Shown: positions 38,340 to 48,553, counted from the stretch's first letter. The stretch: DNA of 64,000 bases from an uncultured Sphingomonas sp. (GCF_913777625.1 NZ_CAJYTI010000003.1:62001-126000); one strand, 5' to 3'. Numbers and translations: made by a program. Notes: a model not told the origin generated them from the letters alone.

Positions 38340-40292
38340 TCAGCGCTCTTCGAGGATCGCCACGGCACCGCCTGTCGCCGCGAGATTGAGGGTAAGTCGA
38401 TCCTGCGCAGCCGCGCGGCGGGTTTCCAGCTGCACCGCATCGGGGGCACCCCCGTCGGTCCAGATCCGCGCCTCGCCGCCGCGCGAGCCGAGAAAGCCGA
38501 GTGGCACGGTCACGATGCGCGCCGTCTCGTTGTTCATCGCGCCGAGATACCAGCGCTTCCCCTTGCGTCGCGCCAGCACGATGTACTGACCGGTCTCGCC
38601 GGCGAGGAAGCGTGTCTCGTCCCAGCTTGCCGGCACCGCCTTGATGAAGTCGAACCCGGCGGGGCTCGCGGCATAGGTGTCGGGACTGTCCGCTACCGCA
38701 GCCAGCGGCGAAAGATAGACGACGTACATCGCCAGCCCATGCGCCCGCGTCGTCTGGACGAAGGGCAAATCGTTGCGAATTTGAAAGTCGGCAGGCGCGA
38801 CGTTGCGGAAGCCGCCCGGCGTATAGTCCATCGGGCCAAGCAACCCGCGCGTATAGGCCAGCATCACGTTGCTGCCAGCGGTCGCCCGCCGGCTCCACTT
38901 GTTATACTCGGCGCCCATCACGCCTTCCTGGGTCACGAAGTTCGGCCAGGTGCGGGTGAGGCCGCGCGGCGGGAAGGCGCCGTGCAGGTCGACCATCAGA
39001 TGGTGCCGCGCGGCCGCCCCCAGCAGCTTCTGGTACCAGTTGACCATCCACTGGTCGTCGCGGTCCATGAAGTCGATCTTGATTCCGGCGATGCCGAGCT
39101 TCTCGTAGAGCGCGAGCGCGTCTTCCATCTGCTCGTCGAGCGCCTGCCAGTGCGCCCAAAGCCACAGCCGCACCTTCCTGGTGCGCGCATAGTCGGCGAC
39201 GTCCTGCAGGTTGATCGCGTCGGACCATTTGGTGATGTCGACGCCCGGGCGGCGCACCCCGCCGCCGCCGGCACCGGCATACCAGCCCTCGTCGATCATC
39301 GTGTAGGGAAAGCCGTTCTCGGCGGCGAAGTCGATGAACGCCTTGGCCACCGCGGTCGTGGTGCGCTGTCCGGGCAGCTTCGCGATCACGGGCCCGTTCC
39401 ACCAGTCCCAGCTGGTCAGGCCCGGCTTGATCCAGCTGGTATCCTCGATCCGGCTCGGGCTGGAGAGGTTCGTCAGCAGCGTCGACTCGTGGAGCTTGCC
39501 GAGTTGGTCGGCCAGCATCACGACGCGCCACGGTGTCACGATCGGGCTGCCGATGCGGGTGTGGACCGCGATGCGCGGATCGTCGAGCGAGGGGGAGAGC
39601 TTGATCTGCAAGCCAGGCCCGCCATCGCCGCGCCCGGTGAGGTACATGCCGGCGAAGTCGATCAGGTCCGCCTCGGTCAGCGCGAAGGCGCCCTTGCCCG
39701 TTTCGCAGGCGAAGGGCAGGTCGAACAGATTGTGGTCGCGCAGCCTATTGGTGTCGACGGGATCGAACTCGCCCTCGTGGCTCGAGCCGAAATGGCCGAC
39801 ATTGAAGCCCCAGCATTTCCACGCCTGCGGAAAATAGAAGCCGGTGCGCTCATAGCGGACGATCGCGGCCGCCGTAGCAGCCTGCACAGGAACCACGGTG
39901 CGGAACGCCACGCCATCGTCATAGGCGCGCAGCACCAGGTCCATCCGCCGCTTGGCACCGCCACGCTCCTGCAGGTGGACGATCCGCTGGTTATAGTGGT
40001 CGCGGCCCTCGTCCGCCTTGCCGAGCACGATCTTGTAGCGCGTGTCGGCACTCGTCGCCTCGCTGCCGGTGATCGCCATGCCCCAGCCGAGCATGTCGCG
40101 ATCGAGATCCAGCGCGATCGGCGACGGCGCGAGGATCATCTCGCCGCGCCGCTGGACGAGGTAGTTCGGCGTGCCCTGGCGATCGAGCGCCACGACGATG
40201 CGGTTGGTACCATCCGGCGACACCACCTCCAGCGTCTGCCCGGCGGCCGGAGCCGCGACCAGCAGCGCGACCGAGCCGAGCAGCGCCTTCAC
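38340..40292 (-). CDS. Glycoside hydrolase family 97 protein (alpha-glucosidase/alpha-galactosidase type)
   Basis: Signal peptide; YDDGVAFR, TSWDWWNGPVI, MIDEGWYAG, GIAGIKIDFMDRDDQWMVNWY, VDLHGAFPPRGLTRTWPNFVTQEGVMGAEYNKW. Confidence 0.9.
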   Translation of the reverse strand: MKALLGSVALLVAAPAAGQTLEVVSPDGTNRIVVALDRQGTPNYLVQRRGEMILAPSPIALDLDRDMLGWGMAITGSEATSADTRYKIVLGKADEGRDHYNQRIVHLQERGGAKRRMDLVLRAYDDGVAFRTVVPVQAATAAAIVRYERTGFYFPQAWKCWGFNVGHFGSSHEGEFDPVDTNRLRDHNLFDLPFACETGKGAFALTEADLIDFAGMYLTGRGDGGPGLQIKLSPSLDDPRIAVHTRIGSPIVTPWRVVMLADQLGKLHESTLLTNLSSPSRIEDTSWIKPGLTSWDWWNGPVIAKLPGQRTTTAVAKAFIDFAAENGFPYTMIDEGWYAGAGGGGVRRPGVDITKWSDAINLQDVADYARTRKVRLWLWAHWQALDEQMEDALALYEKLGIAGIKIDFMDRDDQWMVNWYQKLLGAAARHHLMVDLHGAFPPRGLTRTWPNFVTQEGVMGAEYNKWSRRATAGSNVMLAYTRGLLGPMDYTPGGFRNVAPADFQIRNDLPFVQTTRAHGLAMYVVYLSPLAAVADSPDTYAASPAGFDFIKAVPASWDETRFLAGETGQYIVLARRKGKRWYLGAMNNETARIVTVPLGFLGSRGGEARIWTDGGAPDAVQLETRRAAAQDRLTLNLAATGGAVAILEER

Positions 40293-41008
40293 GCGTGGCG
40301 GGCCTTGAGGATCGGCTCGATCACCGTCGCCATGGCATCATAGCCGGCTTCGGTCGGATGCACGCCATCGGAAGCGAAACCCGGCTTCATCGCGCCCTTC
40401 GCGTCGCCGAGCACGGGGGTATAGTCCACCCAGGTCAGCCGCTCGGACTTGGCGTAGCCCTGCAGCCAGGCGTTGATTGCGCGGATCGGCCCGACCACGT
40501 CGAGGCCGGGACGCCACGGGAAATGGTCCGCCGGCGGCACCGAGGCGAGGATCACGCCGATGCCGTTCGCCCTGGCGATCTGCGCCATCATGCGGAAATT
40601 GTCGTAGCTTTGTTCGCGCGTCATCTTGCCGGTGTTGCCGGCGATGTCGTTGGTGCCCGCCATGATGTGGACGAAGCGGGGCTTCAGATGCACCACGTCC
40701 GCCATCATGCGCAGGACCATCTGCGGGGTAGTCTGGCCGCTGATGCCGCGACCGACGCGGCCGGGGGTGAAGAAACCGGGCCGTTTGCCCTTCCAGCCCT
40801 CGGTGATCGAATCGCCCATGAAGACGATGTTCACCTTCTCGCCCGAGGCAAGGATCCGGGCATTGTCCGCAGCGTAGCGGCTGAGTTCGGGGAAGTCCTC
40901 GTGCAACAGCCGATCCTTGCGCTGCTCATAGCTTTCCTGCGTCTGTGCGCGGGCGACGAGGGGAAGCGCAAGGGCGCCGGCGAGCAGCGAGCGGCGACGG
41001 ACGGACAT
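40289..41008 (-). CDS. SGNH/GDSL hydrolase family protein
   Basis: FMGDSITEGWKGKRPGFF (GDS block), HIMAGTNDIAGNTGKM (GxND), SDGVHPTEAGY; ATGA overlap with the GH97 gene. Confidence 0.9.
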   Translation of the reverse strand: MSVRRRSLLAGALALPLVARAQTQESYEQRKDRLLHEDFPELSRYAADNARILASGEKVNIVFMGDSITEGWKGKRPGFFTPGRVGRGISGQTTPQMVLRMMADVVHLKPRFVHIMAGTNDIAGNTGKMTREQSYDNFRMMAQIARANGIGVILASVPPADHFPWRPGLDVVGPIRAINAWLQGYAKSERLTWVDYTPVLGDAKGAMKPGFASDGVHPTEAGYDAMATVIEPILKARHA

Positions 41009-41095
41009 CCCGAATCTCCTGGAGAAGCTGTTGTTTTGGCAGGACCGAGCGTGGCGCAACGTCGCGAAAGCGTCAAACCCGCTCGGCCCCTGCCC

Positions 41096-42424
41096 TCAAT
41101 GGAGCGAGGCGCCCCCGCTCACGCGCATCGGACGCGAACGCCCCGCCGCGATGGCGAAGCCGCACAGCACGACGTAGCAGAGCGCGGGCACGATCAGGGC
41201 GAAGGCATAGCCGTGCAGATCGGCCACCTTGCCGACGAGCAGCGGCAGCAGCGCGCCGCCGACGATCGCGGTGCAGAGCAGGCCCGAGGTCGCCTCCTCG
41301 CTCGCCGCCGAACGCTCGAGCGTCAGCGTGAAGATCACCGGGAACATGATCGAGTTGAACAGGCCGATCGACAGCGCGACGAAGCCGGCGGTCACGCCGC
41401 CCACCGCCACGACATAGAGGCACATTGCGGCCGCGATCACGGTGAACAGCGCGAGCAGCTTGTCGGCACGCACGCGGGTGAGCAGCAGCGAGCCGAGCGC
41501 ACGGCCGACCATCGCGCCGCCCCAGTAGAAGGCGACGGCCTTGCCGGCCTCCTGCAGCGAGACGCCGTGGACGCCGTCGCTGCCCATCAGCGTGCCGAGC
41601 AGCGGCACCCCGAACGGCGCGTCGGACTGGCCCCAGATGCTGTTGTCGTTGAGGAACAGCGCCATCTGCGTACCGATCGAAACCTCGGCACCGACATAAA
41701 GGAAGATGCCGAGCGCACCGAACAGCGCCCAGCGCGACGAAAAGGCATCGAGCAGACCCGGTGCGGCGGCCTGCTTGGGGGCGGCATCGGTCACGACACG
41801 GCGGCTGAGGAAGAAGAACACGGCCAGCGCTAGGATCAGCCCGCAGATCCACAAATAGGCAGTATCGATGCCCGCCAGCGCCTGCGACCGAACGCCTGCA
41901 TCGACCACGGCGCCGGACTTCACCTCGACGCCCTTCAGGAACAGATGCGCGCCGAGCAGCGGACCGAGGAACGTGCCGAAGGAGTTGAAGGTCTGGCTGA
42001 GCACCAGCCGGAAATGGCTGCCCTTGGGATCGCCCAGCGCCGCCGCCAGCGGGTTGGCGGCAACCTGCAGCACGGTGATGCCGCTGGCCAGCACGAACAG
42101 GCCGAGCAGCACCAGCCAGTAATTGGCGAGGTTGGCCGCGGTCAGCATGATCAGGCAGGCGACTGCCATGGTGCACAGCGCCAGCAGGATCGACGGCACC
42201 GCCTTGAGCCGCGAGACCAGCGCGGCCGCCGGCAGCGAGACGACGAAATAGGCGAAGAAGAAGGCGAAGGCACTCGCCTGGGCCTGCAGATTGGTGAGCG
42301 TGAAGATGCCCTTCACCGCCGCCACCAGCGGATCTACCAGCGAGGTGATGAACCCCCAGGCCAAGAACAGCGTTGTTACCGCGGCGAATGCCAGCGTGGT
42401 CTGCGTCGAACGTGCGGTGCTCAA
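41096..42424 (-). CDS. Sugar MFS transporter (FucP/GluP-like)
   Basis: 12-TM pattern, FLAWGFITSLVDPLVAAVKGIFTLTNLQAQASAFAFFFAYFV; NPLAAALGDPKGSHFRLVLSQTFNSFGTFLGPLLG; TTG start with AGGAGGGG. Confidence 0.88.
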   Translation of the reverse strand: MSTARSTQTTLAFAAVTTLFLAWGFITSLVDPLVAAVKGIFTLTNLQAQASAFAFFFAYFVVSLPAAALVSRLKAVPSILLALCTMAVACLIMLTAANLANYWLVLLGLFVLASGITVLQVAANPLAAALGDPKGSHFRLVLSQTFNSFGTFLGPLLGAHLFLKGVEVKSGAVVDAGVRSQALAGIDTAYLWICGLILALAVFFFLSRRVVTDAAPKQAAAPGLLDAFSSRWALFGALGIFLYVGAEVSIGTQMALFLNDNSIWGQSDAPFGVPLLGTLMGSDGVHGVSLQEAGKAVAFYWGGAMVGRALGSLLLTRVRADKLLALFTVIAAAMCLYVVAVGGVTAGFVALSIGLFNSIMFPVIFTLTLERSAASEEATSGLLCTAIVGGALLPLLVGKVADLHGYAFALIVPALCYVVLCGFAIAAGRSRPMRVSGGASLH

Positions 42425-42584
42425 GCGATCCCCTCCTGCCTGTAGCGTATAAATCGGGCGCGACGCTTCCCGACAACGTTGGCAAAAGTCAAGCAGGGGC
42501 CGGGTTTTCGCACTCGCATCCAAGGGCATGGCTCGCCTATAGGCGGTAGCGTTGGTAAATGACGCGACGAGTGGAGTATTGCGC

Positions 42585-44204
42585 GTGGACGAGATGAAGA
42601 AGGCGATCCGGATGAAGGTGCTCGGCGGCGGGGGAATGATGGCGCTGGCGCTCGCGGGGTCGATTGCGTCTCCGGCTGCTGCGCAATTTCGATTGATCCC
42701 GGCGCCGAAACAGACCCCAGCCGCGACGCAGGCGAGCAAGCCCGCCCAGACGCAGACGCCCGCTCCGCGCGCGCCGCAGGCCCAGACCCCGGTTGCCGCT
42801 CCCGCGGCAAGGCCCGTGACGCAGGCCGCGCCGGCACAGCCGCAGATAACGCCGCCACCGGTGGTGGCGCCGGTGCTGCCGCTGCCGACGCTGAGCACCA
42901 AGCAGATGGCCGAGCTGCGCCAGCTACTGCCCGATGCGAGCCTGGCCCAGGGCCTGCGCCGGATGACCAGCACGGTCACCCTGCCCAACGACAGCGACGG
43001 GCTGGTCCGCGCCGCGCTCGACTATGCCCGCGCGGTGCATTCCGGGCGTCTCGACAGCAGCGACTTCATCAACGACTGGGGCCTCCGCCCCGCCGCCTTC
43101 GATCCCCTGCCCGGCTTCATCGATGCGGTGAAGCGCGACCGGATCGCCGTCTGGATGCGATCGCTGCCCCCGCCCTATGCCGGCTATGACGGGCTGGAAA
43201 AGGGCCTGGTCGCCTATCGCGCCATCCTGACGAGCGGCGGCTGGCCGAAGCTCGCGGCCGGCCCGGACCTGGCCAAGGGCGCGAGCGGCGCCCGCGTCCG
43301 CGCGCTGCGCAAGCGACTGGCGGTCGAGGACAAGAAGGTCGCTTCGAGCGGCGACATGTTCGATCAGGACCTGCAGGACGCCGTGGTTCGTGCCCAGCGC
43401 CGCTATGGCCTGCGCCCCACCGGCGTAGTCTCCACCGGCACGCTGGCCGCACTCAACGTGCCGACGGAGGAGCGCGTCCGCCAGATCATGGCGAACATGG
43501 AGCGGTGGCGCTGGCTCCCGCAGGAACTGCCTGCAAAGCGCATCCAGGTGAACATCGCCGCCGCCGTGATGACGGTGTTCGAAGGCGACAGCCCGATCGC
43601 GTCGATGAAAGCGGTGACCGGCAAGCCCGGCCATGAAACGCCGATGCTCCAGTCGCGCATCCACTCGATCGTCCTCAATCCGCCGTGGAACGTGCCCACC
43701 GGCATCGCCGCGAAGGAGCTCTGGCCCAAGGGCGAGGCCTATCTGAAGGCGCACGGCTACCGCATCATCGGCACCGGTCCCGACCGCCGCCTGCAGCAGG
43801 AATCGGGCGCGAAGAGCGCGCTTGGCCGCTACAAGTTCGATTTCGACAATCCCTATGCCGTGTATCTGCACGACACGCCGGTGCAGTCGGGCTTCAACAG
43901 CTATAACCGGCTGGACAGCCATGGCTGCGTGCGGCTGGAAAAGCCCGGTCCGCTGGCCGAGATGCTGCTGAAGAACGATCCGAACTGGCAGCCCGATGCG
44001 ATCGCCGCGCAGCTGGAAGGCACCAAGACGGTCCGCGTGCGCCTGCCCGAAGCGGACCAGGTCGCAGTCTATCTGCTCTACTGGACGGCATTTGCGGGCG
44101 CGGACGGCGCGATGAATTTCCGCGATGATCCCTATAGCTGGGACAAGCTGCTCGCCGAGAAGATCGAGGCGCGCGCCGCCGTCAGCGCCTCCAGCGCCTC
44201 CTGA
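42585..44204 (+). CDS. L,D-transpeptidase family protein (YcbB-like)
   Basis: Peptidoglycan-binding segment plus YkuD motif SYNRLDSHGCVRLEKPGPLAEMLL. Start approximate. Confidence 0.9.
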   Translation: MDEMKKAIRMKVLGGGGMMALALAGSIASPAAAQFRLIPAPKQTPAATQASKPAQTQTPAPRAPQAQTPVAAPAARPVTQAAPAQPQITPPPVVAPVLPLPTLSTKQMAELRQLLPDASLAQGLRRMTSTVTLPNDSDGLVRAALDYARAVHSGRLDSSDFINDWGLRPAAFDPLPGFIDAVKRDRIAVWMRSLPPPYAGYDGLEKGLVAYRAILTSGGWPKLAAGPDLAKGASGARVRALRKRLAVEDKKVASSGDMFDQDLQDAVVRAQRRYGLRPTGVVSTGTLAALNVPTEERVRQIMANMERWRWLPQELPAKRIQVNIAAAVMTVFEGDSPIASMKAVTGKPGHETPMLQSRIHSIVLNPPWNVPTGIAAKELWPKGEAYLKAHGYRIIGTGPDRRLQQESGAKSALGRYKFDFDNPYAVYLHDTPVQSGFNSYNRLDSHGCVRLEKPGPLAEMLLKNDPNWQPDAIAAQLEGTKTVRVRLPEADQVAVYLLYWTAFAGADGAMNFRDDPYSWDKLLAEKIEARAAVSASSAS

Positions 44205-44227
44205 CCCCTTATTCGAAGGAAACACCC

Positions 44228-44545
44228 ATGAAACTGCGTACTCTCGCGATCCTGGCCGGTGCCGGTCTGACCCTGGCAGCCTGTGGCGGCAAGGATGACG
44301 GCCCGGCGGCGCCCGACGCCAACGTTACCGAGATCACCGTGCCGGAGACGCCGGCGGACGTGAACGTCTCGACCCAGGAACCGGCTGCCGTCGAGCCGGC
44401 GAACGCCCTGCCCGCGCCGGAGCCGACTGCAAAGCCGACGCCGTTCAGCGATCGCGAACAGACCGAAGCCGATGCGGCTGCCACCGGCATGACGTCGCGC
44501 GTCAACCGCGACAGCGACAGCGAAAATCAAGAAAAAAAGCAGTAA
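44228..44545 (+). CDS. Small putative lipoprotein
   Basis: MKLRTLAILAGAGLTLAACGG with lipobox LAAC; Pro/Ala/Glu-rich remainder. Confidence 0.65.
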   Translation: MKLRTLAILAGAGLTLAACGGKDDGPAAPDANVTEITVPETPADVNVSTQEPAAVEPANALPAPEPTAKPTPFSDREQTEADAAATGMTSRVNRDSDSENQEKKQ

Positions 44546-44589
44546 GCTCGATCAACGACGGCGGAGCGCGCATCCGGCGCGCCCGCCGA

Positions 44590-44955
44590 TCAGGCGATGG
44601 CCTTGCGTGCGACCTGCGCCAGCAGCAGCTGAAGCTGCGCGAGGGAGAAACCCGCTGCGTGAAAGCCGGCTAGTTCGTGCGCGGGGATCGCCTCGCCCTT
44701 GTGCCAGGCGTGAACCGCGACGCGGCGCAGCGCCTCAAGGCGCGGATCGGCGAGGCGCGGGCTGGCGCTTTCACGGCCGAAGAACAGCGCGACGAATTTG
44801 GACCAGCGGCCCGGCGCCTCCAGCGAGGACAGGCGGTCGCCTTGCGCGATCCCGACGACCTGCCATTCGAGCGCCGACAAGGTGGTGGACGCATCGACCA
44901 TGGCCGGCGCAGCTACCGCTTCACCGCGGAATTTGGAAAGATCGAGATACGCCAT
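44590..44955 (-). CDS. Conserved-looking hypothetical protein
   Basis: MAYLDLSKFRGEAVAAPAMVDASTTLSALEWQVVGIAQGDRLSSL...; isolated ORF with coherent composition. Confidence 0.6.
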   Translation of the reverse strand: MAYLDLSKFRGEAVAAPAMVDASTTLSALEWQVVGIAQGDRLSSLEAPGRWSKFVALFFGRESASPRLADPRLEALRRVAVHAWHKGEAIPAHELAGFHAAGFSLAQLQLLLAQVARKAIA

Positions 44956-45267
44956 CACCTGCACTCCCTGTACACCGGCGGATGCAGGCCTCCCCTGGTC
45001 GCGCGCGAGTATGCGCACGGCACTGGCCGTTCCGCCAATTCAATCCAACCTGCCTGCCACCGCCACCAGGTCCCCCTGCGACTACTGGCAGCAAGTACCG
45101 GTATATCCCGGTTGCCTGAACCCGAGCTTGCAAAAGCGCACGGGTCGTTTCGGTATGCACCGCTATTTAGGCCAGCGTTCCGCAACGTCAAGCCAAAATC
45201 GTACTGCACAGTACTCTTTTAACCACCCCCCTCGATCGGGGGGCGAACATCGCGCATAACTGCCTGC

Positions 45268-46758
45268 ATGAACGAGCTTTCCCGCCGCTCGCTGCTTGCC
45301 GGGTGCGCCGCCGCGATGGCCCTGCCACGTCCTGTTCGCGCCGCCGAAACATCCACCGAAGAGCGGCTACGCGCCGTGCTGGAGCATGCAGTACAGGATC
45401 GGGCAGGCGCGCTTGCACAGCTTTCCGGCTTCGACCCGGCGACACTCCCGCTGCCGCTGCGGCTCGACCTGTTGACGGCGCGGTCCGGACTGGCGATCGA
45501 TGTCGAGCTGGGCCGGCGCTTTCCGTTCGGTCGCGCGGGCCGCAGCCCCTATCTGGTCACGCCGGGCAGCGGCGCCTGGGCGAAGGCCGACGCCCCCGCC
45601 GAGACGGTGCTGCGCGAAACCGAGGCGCTGCGTGCCGATGCCGCCCGCGGCGTTCGCCTGCCCGCCGACCTGCTTGGCCGGACGATTGCGGCGGTCGAAA
45701 CCGCCCAGGCGGCGGCGCAGGACTCCCGCGCTGCGGCGCTGGCCGACCAGGCGGCGATACTGCGCGCACAGGCGAGCGACGCACCACGTGTCGGCGTCTC
45801 GCATCTGCCCGGTGGCGAAGACTATTTCGCGCTCCTCCTGCGGCGGACGACCGGGGACGACATCCTGCCCGCCCGCCTTCACGAGCGACTGGTGCGCGAG
45901 CAGGCGCGTACCCTTGCCCGTGCCGACCGGCTGTTCGCGCAAATCGGCCAGCGACATGGCAGCGTCGGCGCGCGCTATTCGGCGCTCTGGCGAGACTCCC
46001 GCTTTCTCTATCCGGACGATGATGCCGGCCGGGACGCGGCCGTGGCAGACATGAACCGGGCGCTGGCCGCCGTTCTGCCGGACCTCCCGGCATGGTTCGG
46101 GCCGCTTCCGCCCGAGGTCCTGAGCGCCCGCGCCGCGCGCATGCCGGCCGCGGAAGCGGCAGCGGGCAAGCAGGGCTATCGCACGGTACCCGATCGCGAA
46201 CGTCCCGGCCGCTACATCGTCGATCTCAAGGACATCCGCCGCCGCCCGCGCTGGACCTTGCCGGCCGTGGTCCATCACGAGTTGCTGCCCGGCCATATGG
46301 TGCAGTTGCCGCTCGAAACACGGGCCGCCCCGCATCCGCTGCGGATCGACTATGCCGCGTCCTTCGTCGAGGGCTGGGCGATCTATGCCGAGCAGCGCGC
46401 TGCCTCGGCAGGCCTGTATCGCGGCGATCCGCACGGCGAACTCGGCTATTGTCATTGGCGGCTGTTCCGCATCGAGCGCGCATTGGCCGATCTGGGCATC
46501 CATCTGCATGGCTGGAGCCTCGACACGGCGCTGGCCCACTGGCGCGAGACGATGGGCGAGCCCGCCTATTTTGCTCCCTTCGCCACCGACCTCGATCGCA
46601 TCGCCCTCGAGCCCGCCGCCCGTGCTGCCGAAGCCGCGGCATGGCTGGCGATCGAAGACCTTTCGCGCGGGCGTGCGCCGATCCCGTTTCATCGGGCGCT
46701 ACTTCGCCATGGACGGGCGCGCACGGATCAGCTGGCCTCCCTGACCCGCGCGGCATGA
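45268..46758 (+). CDS. DUF885 family protein (M32-like metalloprotease fold)
   Basis: TLPAVVHHELLPGHMVQL (HExxH-like HHELLPGH), SFVEGWAIYAEQRA. Confidence 0.85.
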   Translation: MNELSRRSLLAGCAAAMALPRPVRAAETSTEERLRAVLEHAVQDRAGALAQLSGFDPATLPLPLRLDLLTARSGLAIDVELGRRFPFGRAGRSPYLVTPGSGAWAKADAPAETVLRETEALRADAARGVRLPADLLGRTIAAVETAQAAAQDSRAAALADQAAILRAQASDAPRVGVSHLPGGEDYFALLLRRTTGDDILPARLHERLVREQARTLARADRLFAQIGQRHGSVGARYSALWRDSRFLYPDDDAGRDAAVADMNRALAAVLPDLPAWFGPLPPEVLSARAARMPAAEAAAGKQGYRTVPDRERPGRYIVDLKDIRRRPRWTLPAVVHHELLPGHMVQLPLETRAAPHPLRIDYAASFVEGWAIYAEQRAASAGLYRGDPHGELGYCHWRLFRIERALADLGIHLHGWSLDTALAHWRETMGEPAYFAPFATDLDRIALEPAARAAEAAAWLAIEDLSRGRAPIPFHRALLRHGRARTDQLASLTRAA

Positions 46759-46851
46759 GATGAAGATGAACCCGGGCCTACGATCCGGTTCAGCCTAGCG
46801 AAGCCGCGACTCGACTAGCGTTTGTCCATCAAAGTTTGAGAGGACAGGCCC

Positions 46852-47124
46852 ATGAAACTGCTTCACCTTTTCGCCATCGCCAGTGTTGCGGCCACCGGCT
46901 TGACGGGCGCGACCGCCGCCCAGGCCCAGGACTGGGGCTATCGCGACCATCACGAGCGGCGCTGGGAACGCCATGAACGCGCCGAACGCTGGGCACGCCA
47001 CCATCGCTGGGAGCGCGAGCGCCATCATGGCTGGGATCGTGGCCATGGCTATGGGTACCGCGATCGCCCTGTCTGCTGGGAGGAATGGCGTCACGGGCGG
47101 CCGGTGCAGGTCTGCCGCCGCTGA
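46852..47124 (+). CDS. Small secreted His/Arg/Trp-rich protein
   Basis: Signal peptide MKLLHLFAIASVAATGLTGATAAQAQ; mature DWGYRDHHERRWERHERAERWARHHRWERERHHGWDRGHGYGY... Confidence 0.65.
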   Translation: MKLLHLFAIASVAATGLTGATAAQAQDWGYRDHHERRWERHERAERWARHHRWERERHHGWDRGHGYGYRDRPVCWEEWRHGRPVQVCRR

Positions 47125-47128
47125 TCGT

Positions 47129-48553
47129 TCAGGGAGCGCCCGCCGGAGGAGACGGGCGCTCCACTCCCTCGCGCAGGGGCAGCATCAGCACGAACCGGGC
47201 GCCCTGCCCCGGTGCGCTGTCGACGGTGAGATCCCCGCCCATCGCGCGCGCCAGCCGGCGCGCGATATACAGGCCCAGGCCGCTGCCGCCGGGTTCCGTC
47301 GGGTCGACCCGCGCGAACTTCTCGAAGATGCGGGCCTGCTCGTCGGCCGCGATCCCCTTGCCCTGATCTGCGACGATCACGCAGGCGGTATCGCCATCGC
47401 GCTCCCCCCGCACCCAGACCGTACCGCCCCGATCGCTATAGCGGATCGCATTGCCTATCAGATTGACGAGGATCTGCAGCGTTCGACGGAATTCTGCGCG
47501 GATCGGCAGCTTCACCTCGGGCTCGGGTGCCTGGATCCGCACGCCGGCCTCGGCGGCCTGCAAGCCGAACAGGCCGGCCGCACGCCGCGCGACATCGGCC
47601 AGATCGATGGCCTCGGGCGTGGTGACGAAATCGGCATGGTCGATGGCATGAAGCTCGACGAGATCCTGCACCAGCCCCAGCAGGTGCCGCCCTGCCGCGG
47701 CGATGTCGGTGGCATAGGCCGCATAATCGCCGCGGATCGGCCCTTCGGTTTGCGCGCCGATCGACTCGGCGTTGGCGATGATCCGGGCGAGCGGCGCACG
47801 CAGCGCGCGTTCGAGCCGCTTGCCGAAGTCCCGCGGAAAGCCGCCGGTGGCGCTTCCGCGGCTTGGCGAGGCCTCGTTGCTTGCATCGGGTACCGGGTCG
47901 AGCAATTGCGCTGCGCCGACGAACCCGGCGAAGCGGCCGGCAGGATCGCTGCGCGGCCTCGCTTCCAGCCGCACCATCCGACCCGTGCCACGGAGCTCCG
48001 CATGTTGCCCGTCGAAGCGCGCGCGTGCGGCAATGGCGGAGTGGATCGGCAGTTGCCCCGCTTCGTCCCGCGCCAGCGCGAAAAGGCGCGTGAGAGGCTG
48101 GCCGAGAAGCGCCCGCAGATCGAAACCGTGGTGCGACGCGATCTCCGGCGACAGAAAGGTCAGGCGCAGCGCCGCATCGGTTTCCCACAGCCAGTCGCTG
48201 CTCGCCCGCAGGAAGTCGCCGTCACGATCGGTCGCCCCCGCTGGTCGCCAGGCCGGGCGCGACCGCCAGCCGCTGACCTCCAGCCGAACCCCGCCGCGCT
48301 CCGGCCCGGCCCGCACCCAGAGGTCCAGTTCCTCCTCGCCGTCCGCCGCGACCGCCGCTCGCGACACCGCAATGCCGAGCCGGTGGGCAAGCGCCGCAAT
48401 CGCCGCCACCCCCGGCAGGGCAAGCGGCGCGCCGATACCGCCGCCGGCGCGATCGTTGAGCGCACGCAGCCGCGGCTCGGCATCGACCAGCCGCCCTTCC
48501 GCATCCAGCCGCGCGATCGCGAGCGGAACCACCGGATCGAGCGAGCGCGTCAA
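47129..48553 (-). CDS. PAS domain histidine-kinase-like ATPase (H-box degenerate)
   Basis: PAS-like DFLRASSDWLWETDAALRLTFLSPEIASHHGF; HATPase NLIGNAIRYSDRGG, VADQGKGIAADEQARIFEKF, GSGLGLYIARRLARAMGG. Confidence 0.85.
   Translation of the reverse strand: MTRSLDPVVPLAIARLDAEGRLVDAEPRLRALNDRAGGGIGAPLALPGVAAIAALAHRLGIAVSRAAVAADGEEELDLWVRAGPERGGVRLEVSGWRSRPAWRPAGATDRDGDFLRASSDWLWETDAALRLTFLSPEIASHHGFDLRALLGQPLTRLFALARDEAGQLPIHSAIAARARFDGQHAELRGTGRMVRLEARPRSDPAGRFAGFVGAAQLLDPVPDASNEASPSRGSATGGFPRDFGKRLERALRAPLARIIANAESIGAQTEGPIRGDYAAYATDIAAAGRHLLGLVQDLVELHAIDHADFVTTPEAIDLADVARRAAGLFGLQAAEAGVRIQAPEPEVKLPIRAEFRRTLQILVNLIGNAIRYSDRGGTVWVRGERDGDTACVIVADQGKGIAADEQARIFEKFARVDPTEPGGSGLGLYIARRLARAMGGDLTVDSAPGQGARFVLMLPLREGVERPSPPAGAP

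Noticed and set aside
38157-40343. 728-aa + strand ORF
   Set aside because: Antisense to GH97.
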